Of a stretch of DNA of 64,000 nucleotides, positions 45,030 to 55,016 are shown in pieces. The position numbers and the translations under genes were made by a program. The notes under the pieces are model-generated. The model saw nothing but the letters and a program-made list of their open reading frames with translations. It was not told where the DNA came from and made no database searches. The stretch comes from Acinetobacter marinus (lineage in GTDB: Bacteria; Pseudomonadota; Gammaproteobacteria; Pseudomonadales; Moraxellaceae). Position 1 is the stretch's first letter, and each line of letters starts with the position of its first letter. The DNA is taken from NCBI RefSeq assembly GCF_900096915.1, contig NZ_FMYK01000002.1, positions 1 to 64,000 on the forward strand. Reading direction: 5' to 3'.

Positions 45030-45326
45030 ATGAATAAAGAGCTAGTTGATCTGATTGATCGTGCAAGATGGAAAGCAGGAAGCTATAAAGCTGTAGCAGA
45101 AAAGATGGGAATTACAGCAGGAAGATTATCGGATTTTAAACATGGCAATAGAACGCCATCGACATTAAATATTTGTCAACTTGCTGATATTGCTGAACTA
45201 AATGTAGCAGAAACTTTGTTTCAGATATTAGAAAAGCTCGACACTGATCATGCCGAGCTTTGGAGAATTTGGCGTCCCTACGGGGATTCGAACCCCGGTT
45301 ACCGCCGTGAAAGGGCGATGTCCTAG
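45030..45326 (+). CDS. Phage HTH repressor, C-terminus read from the att core
   Basis: The 98-residue protein has a helix-turn-helix near residues 19-42 (YKAVAEKMGITAGRLSDF), as in small Cro/CI-type regulators, and an AGAGGG ribosome site. It should bind the three sites just upstream and control the leftward early operon. Its last 20 residues (WRIWRPYGDSNPGYRRERAM and S) are encoded by the attachment repeat and the flanking tRNA-Glu antisense, so its ending depends on integration. In the excised circle the frame would continue into phage DNA at 37739 for 72 more codons. Confidence 0.8.
   Translation: MNKELVDLIDRARWKAGSYKAVAEKMGITAGRLSDFKHGNRTPSTLNICQLADIAELNVAETLFQILEKLDTDHAELWRIWRPYGDSNPGYRRERAMS
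45233..45261 (-). terminator. Phage hairpin next to attR, substitute tRNA terminator
   Basis: AAAGCTCG / CGAGCTTT with a 13-base loop, nine bases beyond the tRNA-Glu 3' end, with a short TTTTC on the minus strand. It lies inside the repressor gene. Confidence 0.55.
45264..45315. repeat. attR, within intact tRNA-Glu
   Basis: 52 bases identical to attL at 37687-37738. Here the sequence continues into the rest of the tRNA. Confidence 0.93.
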
Positions 45327-45345
45327 GCCTCTAGACGATAGGGAC
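45270..45345 (-). tRNA. tRNA-Glu (anticodon TTC), prophage-side copy
   Basis: 76 bases starting GTCCCTATCGTCTAGAGG on the minus strand, with anticodon arm in CGCCCTTTCACGGCG, T arm GGTTCGAATCCCC and CCA. It is identical to the copy at 45413-45488. The 3' part belongs to the attachment core and was regenerated by integration. Confidence 0.96.
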
Positions 45346-45412
45346 TAATATGAGGCATGTTCTAAAGTGAAGTGTTGACTTCAAGGCACTTTAATTAGGT
45401 TAAGAATTAAAG

Positions 45413-45488
45413 TGGCGTCCCTACGGGGATTCGAACCCCGGTTACCGCCGTGAAAGGGCGATGTCCTAGGCCTCTAGACGATAGGGAC
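45413..45488 (-). tRNA. tRNA-Glu (anticodon TTC), promoter-side copy
   Basis: Identical to 45270-45345 and 67 bases upstream of it on the same strand. The two copies are likely one transcript. Confidence 0.96.
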
Positions 45489-45539
45489 GCAGAGTACAAG
45501 TGTTGATAACTATCAATCTGCTTGCTTAGAACGAGGTGC

Positions 45540-45568
45540 ATTGTAATGGCATATTATTGATGATGCAA
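45540..45568 (-). promoter_or_regulatory. Promoter of the tRNA-Glu pair
   Basis: On the minus strand TTGCAT (45563-45568) and TACAAT (45540-45545) are separated by 17 bases and lie about 50 bases upstream of the first tRNA. The spacing and both boxes fit sigma-70. Confidence 0.7.
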
Positions 45569-45685
45569 ACGATTTCAATGCACTAACGACGAGATCATGC
45601 GCTTTTTCATGCTATTTGTCCAAGTTTTATGCAACATCGTTCAAATTGAACGCAACGCAGGTGCTTTATTCAGAATAATCATCAA

Positions 45686-46189
45686 TTAGGTCGATTGGAT
45701 GCGGCATGAGGTGTGGCTATGTTCGTGCTCTAGCCGAGTTTTTTTGCGATGCTCGGCAGCTTCAAAGCGACATTGTTGTACAGGGTTTTGAATGGTTAAT
45801 GGCGGAATCTTTTTGGGTTTACGGTTTTCATCGACGGCGACCATGGTGAAGTAACAGGTATTGGTATGACGTCGGGTGCGTTCTCGAATATTTTGTGCTT
45901 CGACACGGATACCGATTTCCATCGAGGTATTGCCGACATGGTTGACGCTAGCGAGGAAAGTCACCAGTTCACCGACATGCACAGGTTCTTTGAATAACAC
46001 CTGATCGACAGACAAGGTCACCACATAGCTACCACTATATTGACTGGCACAGGCAAACGCCGCTTGATCCAACAATTTTAAAATAATACCGCCGTGAATA
46101 TTTCCTGAGAAATTGACCATATCTGGCGTCATCAATACAGACATGCTGAGTTCGGTCTGTAGATTGGCTGGAGTGGTTGAATCAGGCAT
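45686..46189 (-). CDS. Acyl-CoA thioesterase (hotdog, YciA/BACH-like)
   Basis: A 167-residue hotdog protein with VNFSGNIHGGIILKLLDQAAF, the G-HGG---K--D signature of acyl-CoA hydrolases, and VDQVLFKEPVHVGELV in the second half. It would release CoA from acyl-CoAs. The ATG at 46189 has an AAGGA site, and the TTG-initiated longer form to 46249 is unlikely. It is a single gene. Confidence 0.88.
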   Translation of the reverse strand: MPDSTTPANLQTELSMSVLMTPDMVNFSGNIHGGIILKLLDQAAFACASQYSGSYVVTLSVDQVLFKEPVHVGELVTFLASVNHVGNTSMEIGIRVEAQNIRERTRRHTNTCYFTMVAVDENRKPKKIPPLTIQNPVQQCRFEAAEHRKKTRLEHEHSHTSCRIQST

Positions 46190-46510
46190 GAGGATTTCCT
46201 TCATTTGCAACAATATCGATAGATTAAGCACAAAACAGGGTGTATTCAATGCTTTCTGTGCCTAGAGAATAAGCCAGTTGATTATCAGATCATAGGTTGA
46301 ATAGATGATCATCAACATGGCAAAGCCTGCCATTCACACGGTGATATTGCTAGCAAAATTAGCGCCAGAAGATGACATCCGTGCACATCATGTGCAGTTT
46401 CATATCCTAAGTTGTCGCAGTGCGTCAGTAAGTACTTGCTGAAAATTCCCAAGCGCCGTAGCATAGCTAAAACTTGATAAAATGATTTCTAGAAGGAATG
46501 CATCGATCAC

Positions 46511-48742
46511 ATGAGTAGCCTTGTCCATCACGCCACTGAAAACCGCTCTGTTGCCGAATTCACCGAACAAGCCTATTTAAACTACGCCATGTACGTGATC
46601 ATGGATCGTGCATTGCCCCATATTAGTGATGGTCTAAAGCCTGTACAGCGTCGTATCGTCTATGCGATGAGCGAACTTGGATTAAAGAATTCAGGTAAAC
46701 CAAAGAAATCTGCACGTACCGTCGGTGATGTGCTCGGTAAATATCATCCACATGGCGATAGCGCATGTTATGAAGCGATGGTGTTGATGGCACAGCCGTT
46801 TAGCTATCGTTATCCATTTATCGAAGGTCAAGGCAACTGGGGATCACCAGACGATCCAAAATCCTTTGCGGCGATGCGTTATACCGAAGCCAAGTTGTCC
46901 AATTATAGTGAGCTTTTACTCAGCGAACTCGGTCAAGGCACTTGTGAATGGCAAGACAACTTTGATGGTAGTTTAAAAGAACCAGTCACCATGCCTGCTC
47001 GTGTGCCGAATATTTTACTCAATGGTACGACAGGGATTGCGGTCGGTATGGCAACCGATATTCCACCGCACAATCTACGTGAAGTGGTCAAAGGCACCGT
47101 TGCCCTGATTAAAAATGCCAACCTGACCGATGAAAAATTACAAAGCATTATCCCAGGTCCTGATTTACCGACCCATGCCGAGATTATTACCCGACCTGAA
47201 GAATTATTAAAAATTCAAACCACGGGACGTGGTAGTTATCGCATGCGTGCAGTTTATACGGTTGATAAGCAAGCGGATAAACACGAGATCGTGATTCAGC
47301 ATCTACCGTATCAAGTATCAGGCTCGAAGGTACTGACGCAGATTGCGGATCAAATGCAAGCGAAGAAGTTGCCATTTGTGACTGATCTACGGGATGAATC
47401 TGACCATAAAAATCCAACGCGTTTGGTGATCGTACTGCGTTCCAATCGGGTTGACGTTGATGCGATCATGAGTCATCTGTTTGCTACGACCGATCTGGAA
47501 AGTAGTTATCGGGTCAATCTAAATATGATCGGTGCGGACGGTCGCCCACAGGTCAAATCGATTCGTCAGATTCTGCTGGAATGGATTGAGATTCGCACTG
47601 AAACTATTACCAATCGACTACGCTATCACCTCAATAAAATCGAAAAACGTCTACATATCTTGGCGGGATTACTCATCGCCTATCTCGACATAGATACCGT
47701 CATTAAAATTATCCGTGAAGAAGATAAGCCAAAGCCTGTTTTGATGGCACATTTTGGTATTGATGAGATTCAAGCCGAAGCGATTTTAGAACTCAAGTTG
47801 CGTCATTTGGCACGCCTTGAGGAAATGGAAATTCGCAGAGAGCAAGACGAGTTAGCGGCACGTGCAGCAGTGATTCGTGAACAATTGGAAAACCCTGAAT
47901 CACTGAAAAAACTGATGATCGAAGAGCTGACAGAAGATGCCAAAAAGTTTGGCGATGATCGTCGTTCACAAATCGTGTTGCGTGAAGATGCAGTGCAAAT
48001 CAAGGAATCTGACCTTGCACCAGCGGAAACCGTGACCGTGGTGCTCTCTGAAGCAGGTTGGATTCGGATGGCAAAAGGTGAAGTCGATGCCACACAGCTC
48101 AACTACCGTGCAGGGGATAAATATTTAGACTCTGCAATTGGTAAGTCCAATCAAAAAGTCTATTTACTTGATCAGACTGGACGTAGCTATGCACTCGCTG
48201 CTAATGGTTTGCCTTCTGCACGAGGACAAGGTGAGCCACTCACCTCAAAACTTAATCCAGCCAATGGCGTGCAATTTGTGCAAGTGATCATGGGCGCCGA
48301 TGATGCGCCGATCGTGACGCTTAGTTCACAAGCGTACGGTTTTTTATCCACTTTGAAACAACTTGATACCTCTGCCAAAGCGGGCAAGAACTATTTATCT
48401 GTAACAGATGGTTTCAAGAGCCTAGCAATTGAATTTGCTCAAGAAAAAAGTCATTTGGCACTGCTCAGTCAGCAAGGTCGCCTACTTATTATTGATAGGG
48501 AATCTTTACCACAACTCAATAAAGGTAAAGGAAACAAGATGATGCAACTTGAGGCTGGAGATGAACTAATCAGTCATCTTACTCTGAATTTGAGCCAAGA
48601 TGTGTTAAAAATACACGTTGGCAATCGCTTCCTTAACTTAAAAGGCGAAGATTTGAAAGCCTACTATGGTAAAAAGGCGACCAAAGGCAAACTTTTACCT
48701 CGTGGCTATCAGAAAGCGCAACGATTATCACTTGATCTGTAA
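46511..48742 (+). CDS. parC: DNA topoisomerase IV subunit A
   Basis: ParC cuts and rejoins DNA to decatenate daughter chromosomes, with ParE as partner. The 743-residue protein has the quinolone-resistance region [15 protein letters not shown] with Ser84 and Glu88, the residues usually found in susceptible Acinetobacter, and the active-site Tyr124 in [10 protein letters not shown]. The length fits ParC rather than GyrA, and the C-terminal domain has fewer blades than GyrA. No parE gene lies nearby. Confidence 0.96.
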   Translation: MSSLVHHATENRSVAEFTEQAYLNYAMYVIMDRALPHISDGLKPVQRRIVYAMSELGLKNSGKPKKSARTVGDVLGKYHPHGDSACYEAMVLMAQPFSYRYPFIEGQGNWGSPDDPKSFAAMRYTEAKLSNYSELLLSELGQGTCEWQDNFDGSLKEPVTMPARVPNILLNGTTGIAVGMATDIPPHNLREVVKGTVALIKNANLTDEKLQSIIPGPDLPTHAEIITRPEELLKIQTTGRGSYRMRAVYTVDKQADKHEIVIQHLPYQVSGSKVLTQIADQMQAKKLPFVTDLRDESDHKNPTRLVIVLRSNRVDVDAIMSHLFATTDLESSYRVNLNMIGADGRPQVKSIRQILLEWIEIRTETITNRLRYHLNKIEKRLHILAGLLIAYLDIDTVIKIIREEDKPKPVLMAHFGIDEIQAEAILELKLRHLARLEEMEIRREQDELAARAAVIREQLENPESLKKLMIEELTEDAKKFGDDRRSQIVLREDAVQIKESDLAPAETVTVVLSEAGWIRMAKGEVDATQLNYRAGDKYLDSAIGKSNQKVYLLDQTGRSYALAANGLPSARGQGEPLTSKLNPANGVQFVQVIMGADDAPIVTLSSQAYGFLSTLKQLDTSAKAGKNYLSVTDGFKSLAIEFAQEKSHLALLSQQGRLLIIDRESLPQLNKGKGNKMMQLEAGDELISHLTLNLSQDVLKIHVGNRFLNLKGEDLKAYYGKKATKGKLLPRGYQKAQRLSLDL

Positions 48743-48985
48743 TTCGGTATCAACGTATAGTCGTGCTATGCGATATGTTTTTAAACAATAGCCATGGACA
48801 AGGTAAAATTTGATGATCTGATGGTAAATTGAATCGATGGCGATCACACATTGCATCGGAATTCAGCTTACAGGGAATCAGGAGCTTTGTTCAGCGCAAG
48901 ACACATAAATCAAATCAGGGCAGATTGATAAACATCGCAACAGTCTGCATTGGTACAAGGAAATATTTTGGGAGTAGTGGGTACT

Positions 48986-50683
48986 ATGGACAAAGTTTGG
49001 CTGAAAGCGTATGAAAAATTTGGAATTCCTGCAGATATTTCAATGCCAGCAGAAAATACATCGTTAATTGATATTTTCGAAAATAATTTTAAAAAATATA
49101 GCTCACGTGATGCGTTTATTTTCATGGATAAAACCATGACCTTCGCTGAACTAGAAGATCATAGTCGTCGTTTTGCTGCATATTTACAAAGTCTGAATTT
49201 GCCGAAAGGTTCTCGCGTTGCGGTGATGATGCCGAACGTATTCCAATATCCAATCGTGCAAATTGGCGTATTTTTGGCAGGTTTGGTGTTGGTGAACGTC
49301 AACCCATTGTATACCACACGTGAGCTTGAGCATCAGTTGAATGACTCAGGATCGCAAGTATTGGTGGTGGTAGAAAACTTTGCCAGTGTCTATCAGCCGA
49401 TTCATGGTAAAACCACAGTAAAACACGTTGTCGTGACGGGTGTGGGCGATATGCTCGGTATGCTCAAAGGCACTTTAGTGAACTTTGTACTGCGTAAAGT
49501 CCGTAAGCAAGTACCAGAGTGGAGCATTCCAGGTCATGTGCCGTTTAAAACTGCGCTGAACCAAGTTTCTCCAAGTAAATATCAACGTCCAACCGTGAGC
49601 TTAAGCGACACTGCGGTATTGCAATATACTGGCGGTACTACAGGTGTGTCTAAAGGTGCGGAGTTGACGCATCGTAACCTTGTGGCAAACCTACTGCAAT
49701 GTGAAGGCATCTTCTCTTCAAAATTTGGTCAAGGTGATGCAGCACAAGGCGATAAGATCGTCTGTGCGCTGCCGCTATATCATATCTTTGCGTTCATGGT
49801 CTGTGCGCTATACGGCATGTACAAAGGTCAAACCAATATCTTGATTCCAAACCCACGTGATCTCCCTGCGGTGGTCGGTGAGCTGCGTAAGTACAAGCCA
49901 TCGTTCTTCCCTGCGGTAAACACCCTATTCAATGCATTGGTGAACAATGAAGAGTTCAAACAACTCGATCATAGCAATCTCAAAATGGCAATGGGTGGCG
50001 GTACAGCAGTATTACCATCAACTGCGGAAGCATGGAAAAAAGTCACTGGTACGACCATTATCGAAGGTTATGGTCTCTCTGAAACCTCGCCTGTAGCGAC
50101 AGCAAACCCGCCGATTAACGAAGAGTTTACTGGAACCATTGGTGTGCCATTACCTGCAACCGAAGTGACTTTGCTAGATGATGATGGCAACGAAATTGCA
50201 CTTGGCGCATTGGATGAACAAGGCAATCCACAATCTGGTGAAATCTCGATTCGTGGGCCTCAAGTGATGAAAGGCTATTGGAACCGTCCTGAAGAAACTG
50301 CAAAAGTGATGACAGCAGATGGCTACTTCCGCACAGGTGATGTCGGCATCATGAATGCTGAAGGCTATTTCAAAATTGTCGACCGTAAGAAAGACATGAT
50401 CTTGGTGTCTGGCTTTAACGTCTATCCAATCGAAATCGAAGAAGTCGTCTCAAAACATCCAAAAGTATTGGAAGCGGCGGCGATTGGTGTACCAGATGAA
50501 AAATCAGGTGAAGTACCAAAATTGTTTGTGGTGAAAAAAGACGAAAGTCTGACTGCAGAAGAAATCTTGGCGTATACCAAACAAAACCTCACAGGCTATA
50601 AGCAACCACGTTATGTTGAATTCTTGCAAGAACTGCCAAAATCTAACGTTGGTAAAATCCTGCGTAAAGATTTGCGTAAATAA
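48986..50683 (+). CDS. fadD: Long-chain-fatty-acid CoA ligase
   Basis: The 565-residue adenylate-forming enzyme activates fatty acids for beta-oxidation or lipid synthesis. Motifs: YTGGTTGVSKGAELTHRNL (ATP binding, near residue 213), GYGLSETSP, GYFRTGDVG and the DRKKDMILVSGFNVYP block with the catalytic Lys near the end (PKSNVGKILRKDL). Upstream of the ATG at 48986 a TTG at 48950 is in frame, but the ATG gives the usual N-terminus MDKVWLKAYEKFG. A terminator follows. Confidence 0.95.
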   Translation: MDKVWLKAYEKFGIPADISMPAENTSLIDIFENNFKKYSSRDAFIFMDKTMTFAELEDHSRRFAAYLQSLNLPKGSRVAVMMPNVFQYPIVQIGVFLAGLVLVNVNPLYTTRELEHQLNDSGSQVLVVVENFASVYQPIHGKTTVKHVVVTGVGDMLGMLKGTLVNFVLRKVRKQVPEWSIPGHVPFKTALNQVSPSKYQRPTVSLSDTAVLQYTGGTTGVSKGAELTHRNLVANLLQCEGIFSSKFGQGDAAQGDKIVCALPLYHIFAFMVCALYGMYKGQTNILIPNPRDLPAVVGELRKYKPSFFPAVNTLFNALVNNEEFKQLDHSNLKMAMGGGTAVLPSTAEAWKKVTGTTIIEGYGLSETSPVATANPPINEEFTGTIGVPLPATEVTLLDDDGNEIALGALDEQGNPQSGEISIRGPQVMKGYWNRPEETAKVMTADGYFRTGDVGIMNAEGYFKIVDRKKDMILVSGFNVYPIEIEEVVSKHPKVLEAAAIGVPDEKSGEVPKLFVVKKDESLTAEEILAYTKQNLTGYKQPRYVEFLQELPKSNVGKILRKDLRK

Positions 50684-50706
50684 TTCGCTTAAGTATATCC
50701 AAGACA

Positions 50707-50733
50707 ATAAAAAAGCAGCTTCGGCTGCTTTTT
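50707..50733 (+). terminator. Terminator of fadD
   Basis: AAAAGCAGC / GCTGCTTTT with a TTCG tetraloop and T run, about 25 bases after the stop. Confidence 0.93.
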
Positions 50734-50790
50734 TCTATTTAAAAATCATGATGTGACTGTTATACACATTGTGATTGAACAGCATCGTGA

Positions 50791-51189
50791 TTAAAACGAA
50801 TCTTTTTTCATCATGGCACGTTCAAACATAAAGCGGGTCAACCCGATCAGTGAAACGAATAAAATCATCGACAGCAGCTGACGCTTAAGTCCAGTGATAT
50901 TAAATTGCATGTGGTAACTGAGATAGTTGTCGATCAAGCAATAGATCAAGACGATAGTGAGCGTGAGTGCCAATGATTTTTTCTTGATGCCGACCATGAC
51001 AAAGCAGATACCAAGTACGATCGCTGTGCCGATGGTGGATAAAATGTTCCAATTGGCAAAAATCGCACTCAGTAAGAGTGCCAAAATCGGCAAAATAATC
51101 CACAAGATACGGTCTAAATCACGGCGATTTTTTTCCTGAACAGCTAAGGCGTGCTCCAGCTCCTGATTGGGGTCAGTTTTTTTATTCAT
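50791..51189 (-). CDS. Four-helix membrane protein of unknown function
   Basis: A 132-residue protein with a charged cytoplasmic N-terminus (NKKTDPNQELEHALAVQEKN) and four hydrophobic segments (about residues 28-48, 50-68, 72-90 and 103-122). No family is recognised. It is convergent with fadD and divergent from the MAPEG gene. Confidence 0.7.
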   Translation of the reverse strand: MNKKTDPNQELEHALAVQEKNRRDLDRILWIILPILALLLSAIFANWNILSTIGTAIVLGICFVMVGIKKKSLALTLTIVLIYCLIDNYLSYHMQFNITGLKRQLLSMILFVSLIGLTRFMFERAMMKKDSF

Positions 51190-51298
51190 CGCTACATCCG
51201 CAAATTCAAATATCGAAAAATCCAGAACATGGTATCATGCTTCGGAAAATTAAATTGTTGATTTACGCAGACTTTCAATTTCAATGCCGAGGACATTC

Positions 51299-51694
51299 AT
51301 GCATAGCTTAAATATCATCATTCTGATCATTTTAGTTGCATGTTTATTGCCCTATGTTTTTGCCTTCATTGCGCGCATGACTTCGAGCTACGATGCCAAA
51401 ATTCATGATAGTCATCGCCAAGTGGTTGAGCAGTCGCAGGGCATTACCCGACGTGCTGATGCGGTACAAAAGAATAGCTATGAAGGCTTGCCATTATTTA
51501 TCGCTGCGATGTTGATCGCAGATTATTTGGTGGTGCCCGATTTTTTTGTGGTGACATTGGGCATCGCCTATCTGATTTTAAGAGTGATTTATGGGCTATG
51601 TTATTTAGCCAATTTTAATCGCTTGCGTTCGGTATTCTGGATGCTTGCTACCTTATGCCCTGTGTGTTTGCTGATTATCTGTATCCGTCTCTGA
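51299..51694 (+). CDS. MAPEG-family membrane protein
   Basis: A 131-residue protein with four membrane helices and the MAPEG pattern: R-----QNS-EG-P-F (here ADAVQKNSYEGLPLFIAAML) and AYLILRVIYGLCYLANF. Eukaryotic relatives make leukotrienes and conjugate glutathione. The bacterial role is not known. The ATG at 51299 has a GAGGA site and 51284 is an unlikely earlier start. Confidence 0.85.
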   Translation: MHSLNIIILIILVACLLPYVFAFIARMTSSYDAKIHDSHRQVVEQSQGITRRADAVQKNSYEGLPLFIAAMLIADYLVVPDFFVVTLGIAYLILRVIYGLCYLANFNRLRSVFWMLATLCPVCLLIICIRL

Positions 51695-51881
51695 GTGTTT
51701 ATAAAACGGCAAGAATCATGGAAGGAACATGCAATAAAACATGACAATTCTTCGTGCAATTGACAGCGCAACAGCTTGAGATTTAAGTATAATAGGTCGA
51801 TTAAAATTTTTAGATGATAATATTTTGCAAGATACGCAATGCATTATCGCCATTTATTTCACCACAGACAAAGAGTGAGCT

Positions 51882-52409
51882 ATGAGTTACAACAATATTC
51901 CGCCAGGTAAAGACGCACCAAACGACATCTATGTGATCGTTGAAATTCCTGCCAATGCTGCACCGATCAAATATGAAATCGACAAAGATTCTGATGCATT
52001 GTTTGTCGACCGTTTCATGGGTACAGCGATGTTCTATCCTGCGAACTACGGTTATGTGCCAAATACTTTGTCAGAAGATGGCGATCCGCTAGACGTATTG
52101 GTCGTTACACCGCATCCAGTGGCTGCGGGTTCGGTGATTCGTTGCCGTCCAGTGGGTAAATTGAACATGGAAGATGATGGTGGTATTGATGCGAAATTGA
52201 TCGCTGTACCGCACGAGAAACTTTCTCCACTGTACAAAGACGTGCAAGAATATACTGATCTTCCGCCATTGTTGATCAGTCAAATTGAACACTTCTTCTC
52301 ACATTACAAAGATTTAGAGCCTGGTAAATGGGTAAAAATCAGTGGTTGGGAAAATGCTGAAGTAGCAAAAGCTGAAATCCTAAAATCAATCGAAGCGTTT
52401 AAAAAATAA
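51882..52409 (+). CDS. ppa: Inorganic pyrophosphatase
   Basis: The 175-residue class I enzyme hydrolyses pyrophosphate to drive biosynthesis. It has the metal- and substrate-binding residues in [37 protein letters not shown] and the [15 protein letters not shown] motif ([11 protein letters not shown]), with KYGK-like GKWVKISGW near the end. A terminator follows 17 bases after the stop. Confidence 0.97.
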   Translation: MSYNNIPPGKDAPNDIYVIVEIPANAAPIKYEIDKDSDALFVDRFMGTAMFYPANYGYVPNTLSEDGDPLDVLVVTPHPVAAGSVIRCRPVGKLNMEDDGGIDAKLIAVPHEKLSPLYKDVQEYTDLPPLLISQIEHFFSHYKDLEPGKWVKISGWENAEVAKAEILKSIEAFKK

Positions 52410-52425
52410 GCTGAAAGATTGAAGT

Positions 52426-52452
52426 AAAAAGACCGCATTTGCGGTCTTTTTT
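52426..52452. terminator. Terminator after ppa
   Basis: AAAAAGACCGC / GCGGTCTTTTTT with a four-base loop. It can also serve the convergent channel gene. Confidence 0.92.
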
Positions 52453-52474
52453 GATTGACGGATGTGTTTATTGA

Positions 52475-53773
52475 TTAGGTATTTTCTGTGTTCTTCGCCT
52501 GCTTTTGCGCTAATTCAGGCGCATGCAACTCTTGTCGCTCAAGTTGAATATTTTGAAAATCGGCACCCGACGGCGCTTGGTATGCACGCAAACCAAACTC
52601 ACTGATAATCGCAAACAGATGATCGAAAATATCTGACTGAATATCTTCATATGCAACCCATGCAGTGGTATTGGTGAAGCAATACAACTCCAGCGGTAAG
52701 CCTTGCGCAGTTGGTTGAAGTTGGCGGACGAGCAAAGTCTGATCTTGTGCGATGCCATCATGCTTTTGCAAATAAAGCAACATGTAGGCTCGGAAAGTCC
52801 CAAGATTGGTCATACGGCGTTGATTAAATAAGTCTTTGATACTGCTATTCCATTCTGCCAGTTCATGGCTTTTTTTATCGATATAAGTCTCAAGTAGCAG
52901 AAAATTTTTTAAACGGGCAATGTCATCATCAGATAAGAAATGTACGCTACTTTGATCGACATAGAAGGCACGTTTGATGCGACGTCGCCCAAGATCGGTC
53001 ATACCACGCCAGTTTTTAAAGGTGTCGGTGACCAATTTGTTGGTTGGAACCACGGTATAGGTTTTATCAAAGTTTTGCACGGTGACGGTGTGCAGTGCAA
53101 TATCAATCACCGTACCATCTGCGCCAAGACTTGGCATTTCGATCCAGTCGCCGATACGGATCATGTCATACGATGAGATTTGAACACTTGCCACCAAAGA
53201 CAAGATGGTATTTTGAAAAACCAACATCAGCACCGCAGCCATTGCACCGAAGCCTGCTAGCAAGGTAAACACATCTTTCTTTAAAAAGGTGCCAATAATC
53301 ATCAAACCGCAGACGATATAGACGATGAGTTTGATTAGTTGCAGATAGCCTTTGATCGGTTTATTGGCGGATTTGGGATTGGTTTGATAGGACAGATTAA
53401 AAATATTTAAAAAGTCGCTGATCGCCAGCGCCATCGTCACAAAAATCCATGCCTGTGACAGCATTTGTACCAATTGGACGACTTTCTCAGACAAGTGTGG
53501 GACTGTGCCGATACCATTGATAATCACCAAAGCAGGGACAATGTTGGCGATTCGACGAATGACGCTATGCTTTTGAAAACCTGCGCTATTTTTAATCCAA
53601 GATACTCTGGCAAGGAGTTTGCGAATGCCCACCACCACGACTTTTTTGGTGATCAGATAGGCGACAGCTGCGACGAGACACAAAATTGCCAATGAATTGA
53701 GCATCTCTAACCACGGATATTGGTCAATCCAGTCTTGTAACTTTAGCCAAATCTCTTGCACAGCACACTCCAC
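52475..53773 (-). CDS. MscS-family mechanosensitive channel
   Basis: The 432-residue protein has three N-terminal membrane helices (near residues 22-45, 70-100 and 130-160) and the MscS pore/beta region: GFGAMAAVLMLVFQNTILSLVASVQIS (pore helix, two parts), IRIGDWIEMPSLGADGTVIDI, and VVPTNKLVTDTFKNWRGM. Such channels release ions when membrane tension rises. The large C-terminal domain (about 180 residues) is longer than in MscS itself, as in YbdG-like members. It is a single gene. Confidence 0.9.
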   Translation of the reverse strand: MECAVQEIWLKLQDWIDQYPWLEMLNSLAILCLVAAVAYLITKKVVVVGIRKLLARVSWIKNSAGFQKHSVIRRIANIVPALVIINGIGTVPHLSEKVVQLVQMLSQAWIFVTMALAISDFLNIFNLSYQTNPKSANKPIKGYLQLIKLIVYIVCGLMIIGTFLKKDVFTLLAGFGAMAAVLMLVFQNTILSLVASVQISSYDMIRIGDWIEMPSLGADGTVIDIALHTVTVQNFDKTYTVVPTNKLVTDTFKNWRGMTDLGRRRIKRAFYVDQSSVHFLSDDDIARLKNFLLLETYIDKKSHELAEWNSSIKDLFNQRRMTNLGTFRAYMLLYLQKHDGIAQDQTLLVRQLQPTAQGLPLELYCFTNTTAWVAYEDIQSDIFDHLFAIISEFGLRAYQAPSGADFQNIQLERQELHAPELAQKQAKNTENT

Positions 53774-54061
53774 ATTTCATCATTTTAAAGGCATTCTGCG
53801 AGCTCAGCAGATCAACCAAAATCATTTCATCAAGAAGTCGCATAGCTTAAACTATGTCTATGCCAGTCGGATGTTATTTGTCAAAAAAGAACATAAAAAA
53901 ACAATATTTAAAAGTTAAGCTAAGAAATCATAAAATCTAAAACCGTGATGAGTGATCGCTGTCATTTAAGAAACTACAATTTTTGCTATACCTCAGAGAT
54001 TGGTTCAGGCACAATCAATATCAGTCAAATTTATGTTTTTACTTATTTTTAGGAGCTCTAA

Positions 54062-54985
54062 ATGACTGCGCAATCTGTCATTTTGCCACTACCTTCCGAT
54101 CATGCCCGCTTTATCGTGATTCGCTTGGGACAACTGACCATAGAACAACTCAAACAGCAACTCAATGATCTGATCAATACTCGAGATCGTTTGATCACCC
54201 AACACGCCAACGCCGAAATTAAAACAGCAATCGCATTTTCACCGTCGCTTTGGCAACAACTTCATGATCAAACTCCTGAAAATTTTCATCAGCTTGAACC
54301 ATTACAAGGCGCATTCTTGATGCCTGTTGATGCAGGTGATGTATTGATTCACGTGGCGAGTAGCAAGGCAGATATTTGTTTTGCACTGAGCCAAGCATTT
54401 TTTAACGGTGTTCGTGAGCAAGTAGACGTGCTTGAAGAGCGTACCTGCTTTAAATATCTGGATAGCCGTGATTTAACGGGCTTTATTGATGGCACAGAGA
54501 ATCCGCAATTCAAAGATGACCGTGAAGAAGTGGCGCTACTTGGAGAAGATGCGGGTATTTTTGCAGATGGTAGTTTTGTTTTTGCTCAGCGCTATGTGCA
54601 TGATTTGGAAAAATTCAATCGCTTAAAAGTCGATGCGCAAGAGCATGTGATCGGTCGTTCTAAGCTCGAAAGTATCGAGATGGAAGACGATGTCAAACCT
54701 GACAATGCGCATATCGCACGTGTGGTGATCGAAGATGATGCGGGCGAAGAGCTCGAAATCGTGCGCCACAGTTTGCCTTATGGTGACGGACATGGTGAGC
54801 AAGGTTTGTTTTTTATCGCCTACACCAAAGATTTAAATATTATTGATCAAATGCTTGAGCATATGTTTGGTACGACAGGGGATCATATCCACGATCGTCT
54901 GTTGCATTTCACCACAGCGGTCAATGGTGGCTATTATTTTGCACCATCTGATGAATTATTGGCTGAAGTCATTGATGAAGATTGA
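54062..54985 (+). CDS. Dyp-type haem peroxidase
   Basis: The 307-residue protein has the DyP signature GFIDGTENPQ (G-x-x-DG with the catalytic Asp) and a haem-binding His region (EIVRHSLPYG then GEQGLFFIAY). It should use peroxide to oxidise various organic substrates. Many Dyp proteins are cargo of encapsulins, but no encapsulin gene is nearby. The ATG follows a TAGGAG ribosome site. Confidence 0.93.
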   Translation: MTAQSVILPLPSDHARFIVIRLGQLTIEQLKQQLNDLINTRDRLITQHANAEIKTAIAFSPSLWQQLHDQTPENFHQLEPLQGAFLMPVDAGDVLIHVASSKADICFALSQAFFNGVREQVDVLEERTCFKYLDSRDLTGFIDGTENPQFKDDREEVALLGEDAGIFADGSFVFAQRYVHDLEKFNRLKVDAQEHVIGRSKLESIEMEDDVKPDNAHIARVVIEDDAGEELEIVRHSLPYGDGHGEQGLFFIAYTKDLNIIDQMLEHMFGTTGDHIHDRLLHFTTAVNGGYYFAPSDELLAEVIDED

Positions 54986-55016
54986 TTTTGTGATTCATTG
55001 ATAAAAATGTAAAAGG

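Larger units (their letters stand above)
37687..45315 (-). mobile_element. Integrated filamentous phage (inovirus) prophage
   Basis: The element is bounded by a 52-base direct repeat holding the 3' part of tRNA-Glu. Gene order on the minus strand is: two unknown early genes, Rep, ssDNA-binding protein, zinc-finger microprotein, small membrane proteins, major coat, a 24-residue membrane peptide, adsorption protein, pVI-like protein, Zot/pI, a 36-residue peptide and a tyrosine integrase. A divergent repressor sits at the right end. This matches the Ff phage order. No gene looks broken and no secretin (pIV) is present. The unit is AT-rich relative to the flanks. Confidence 0.93.
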
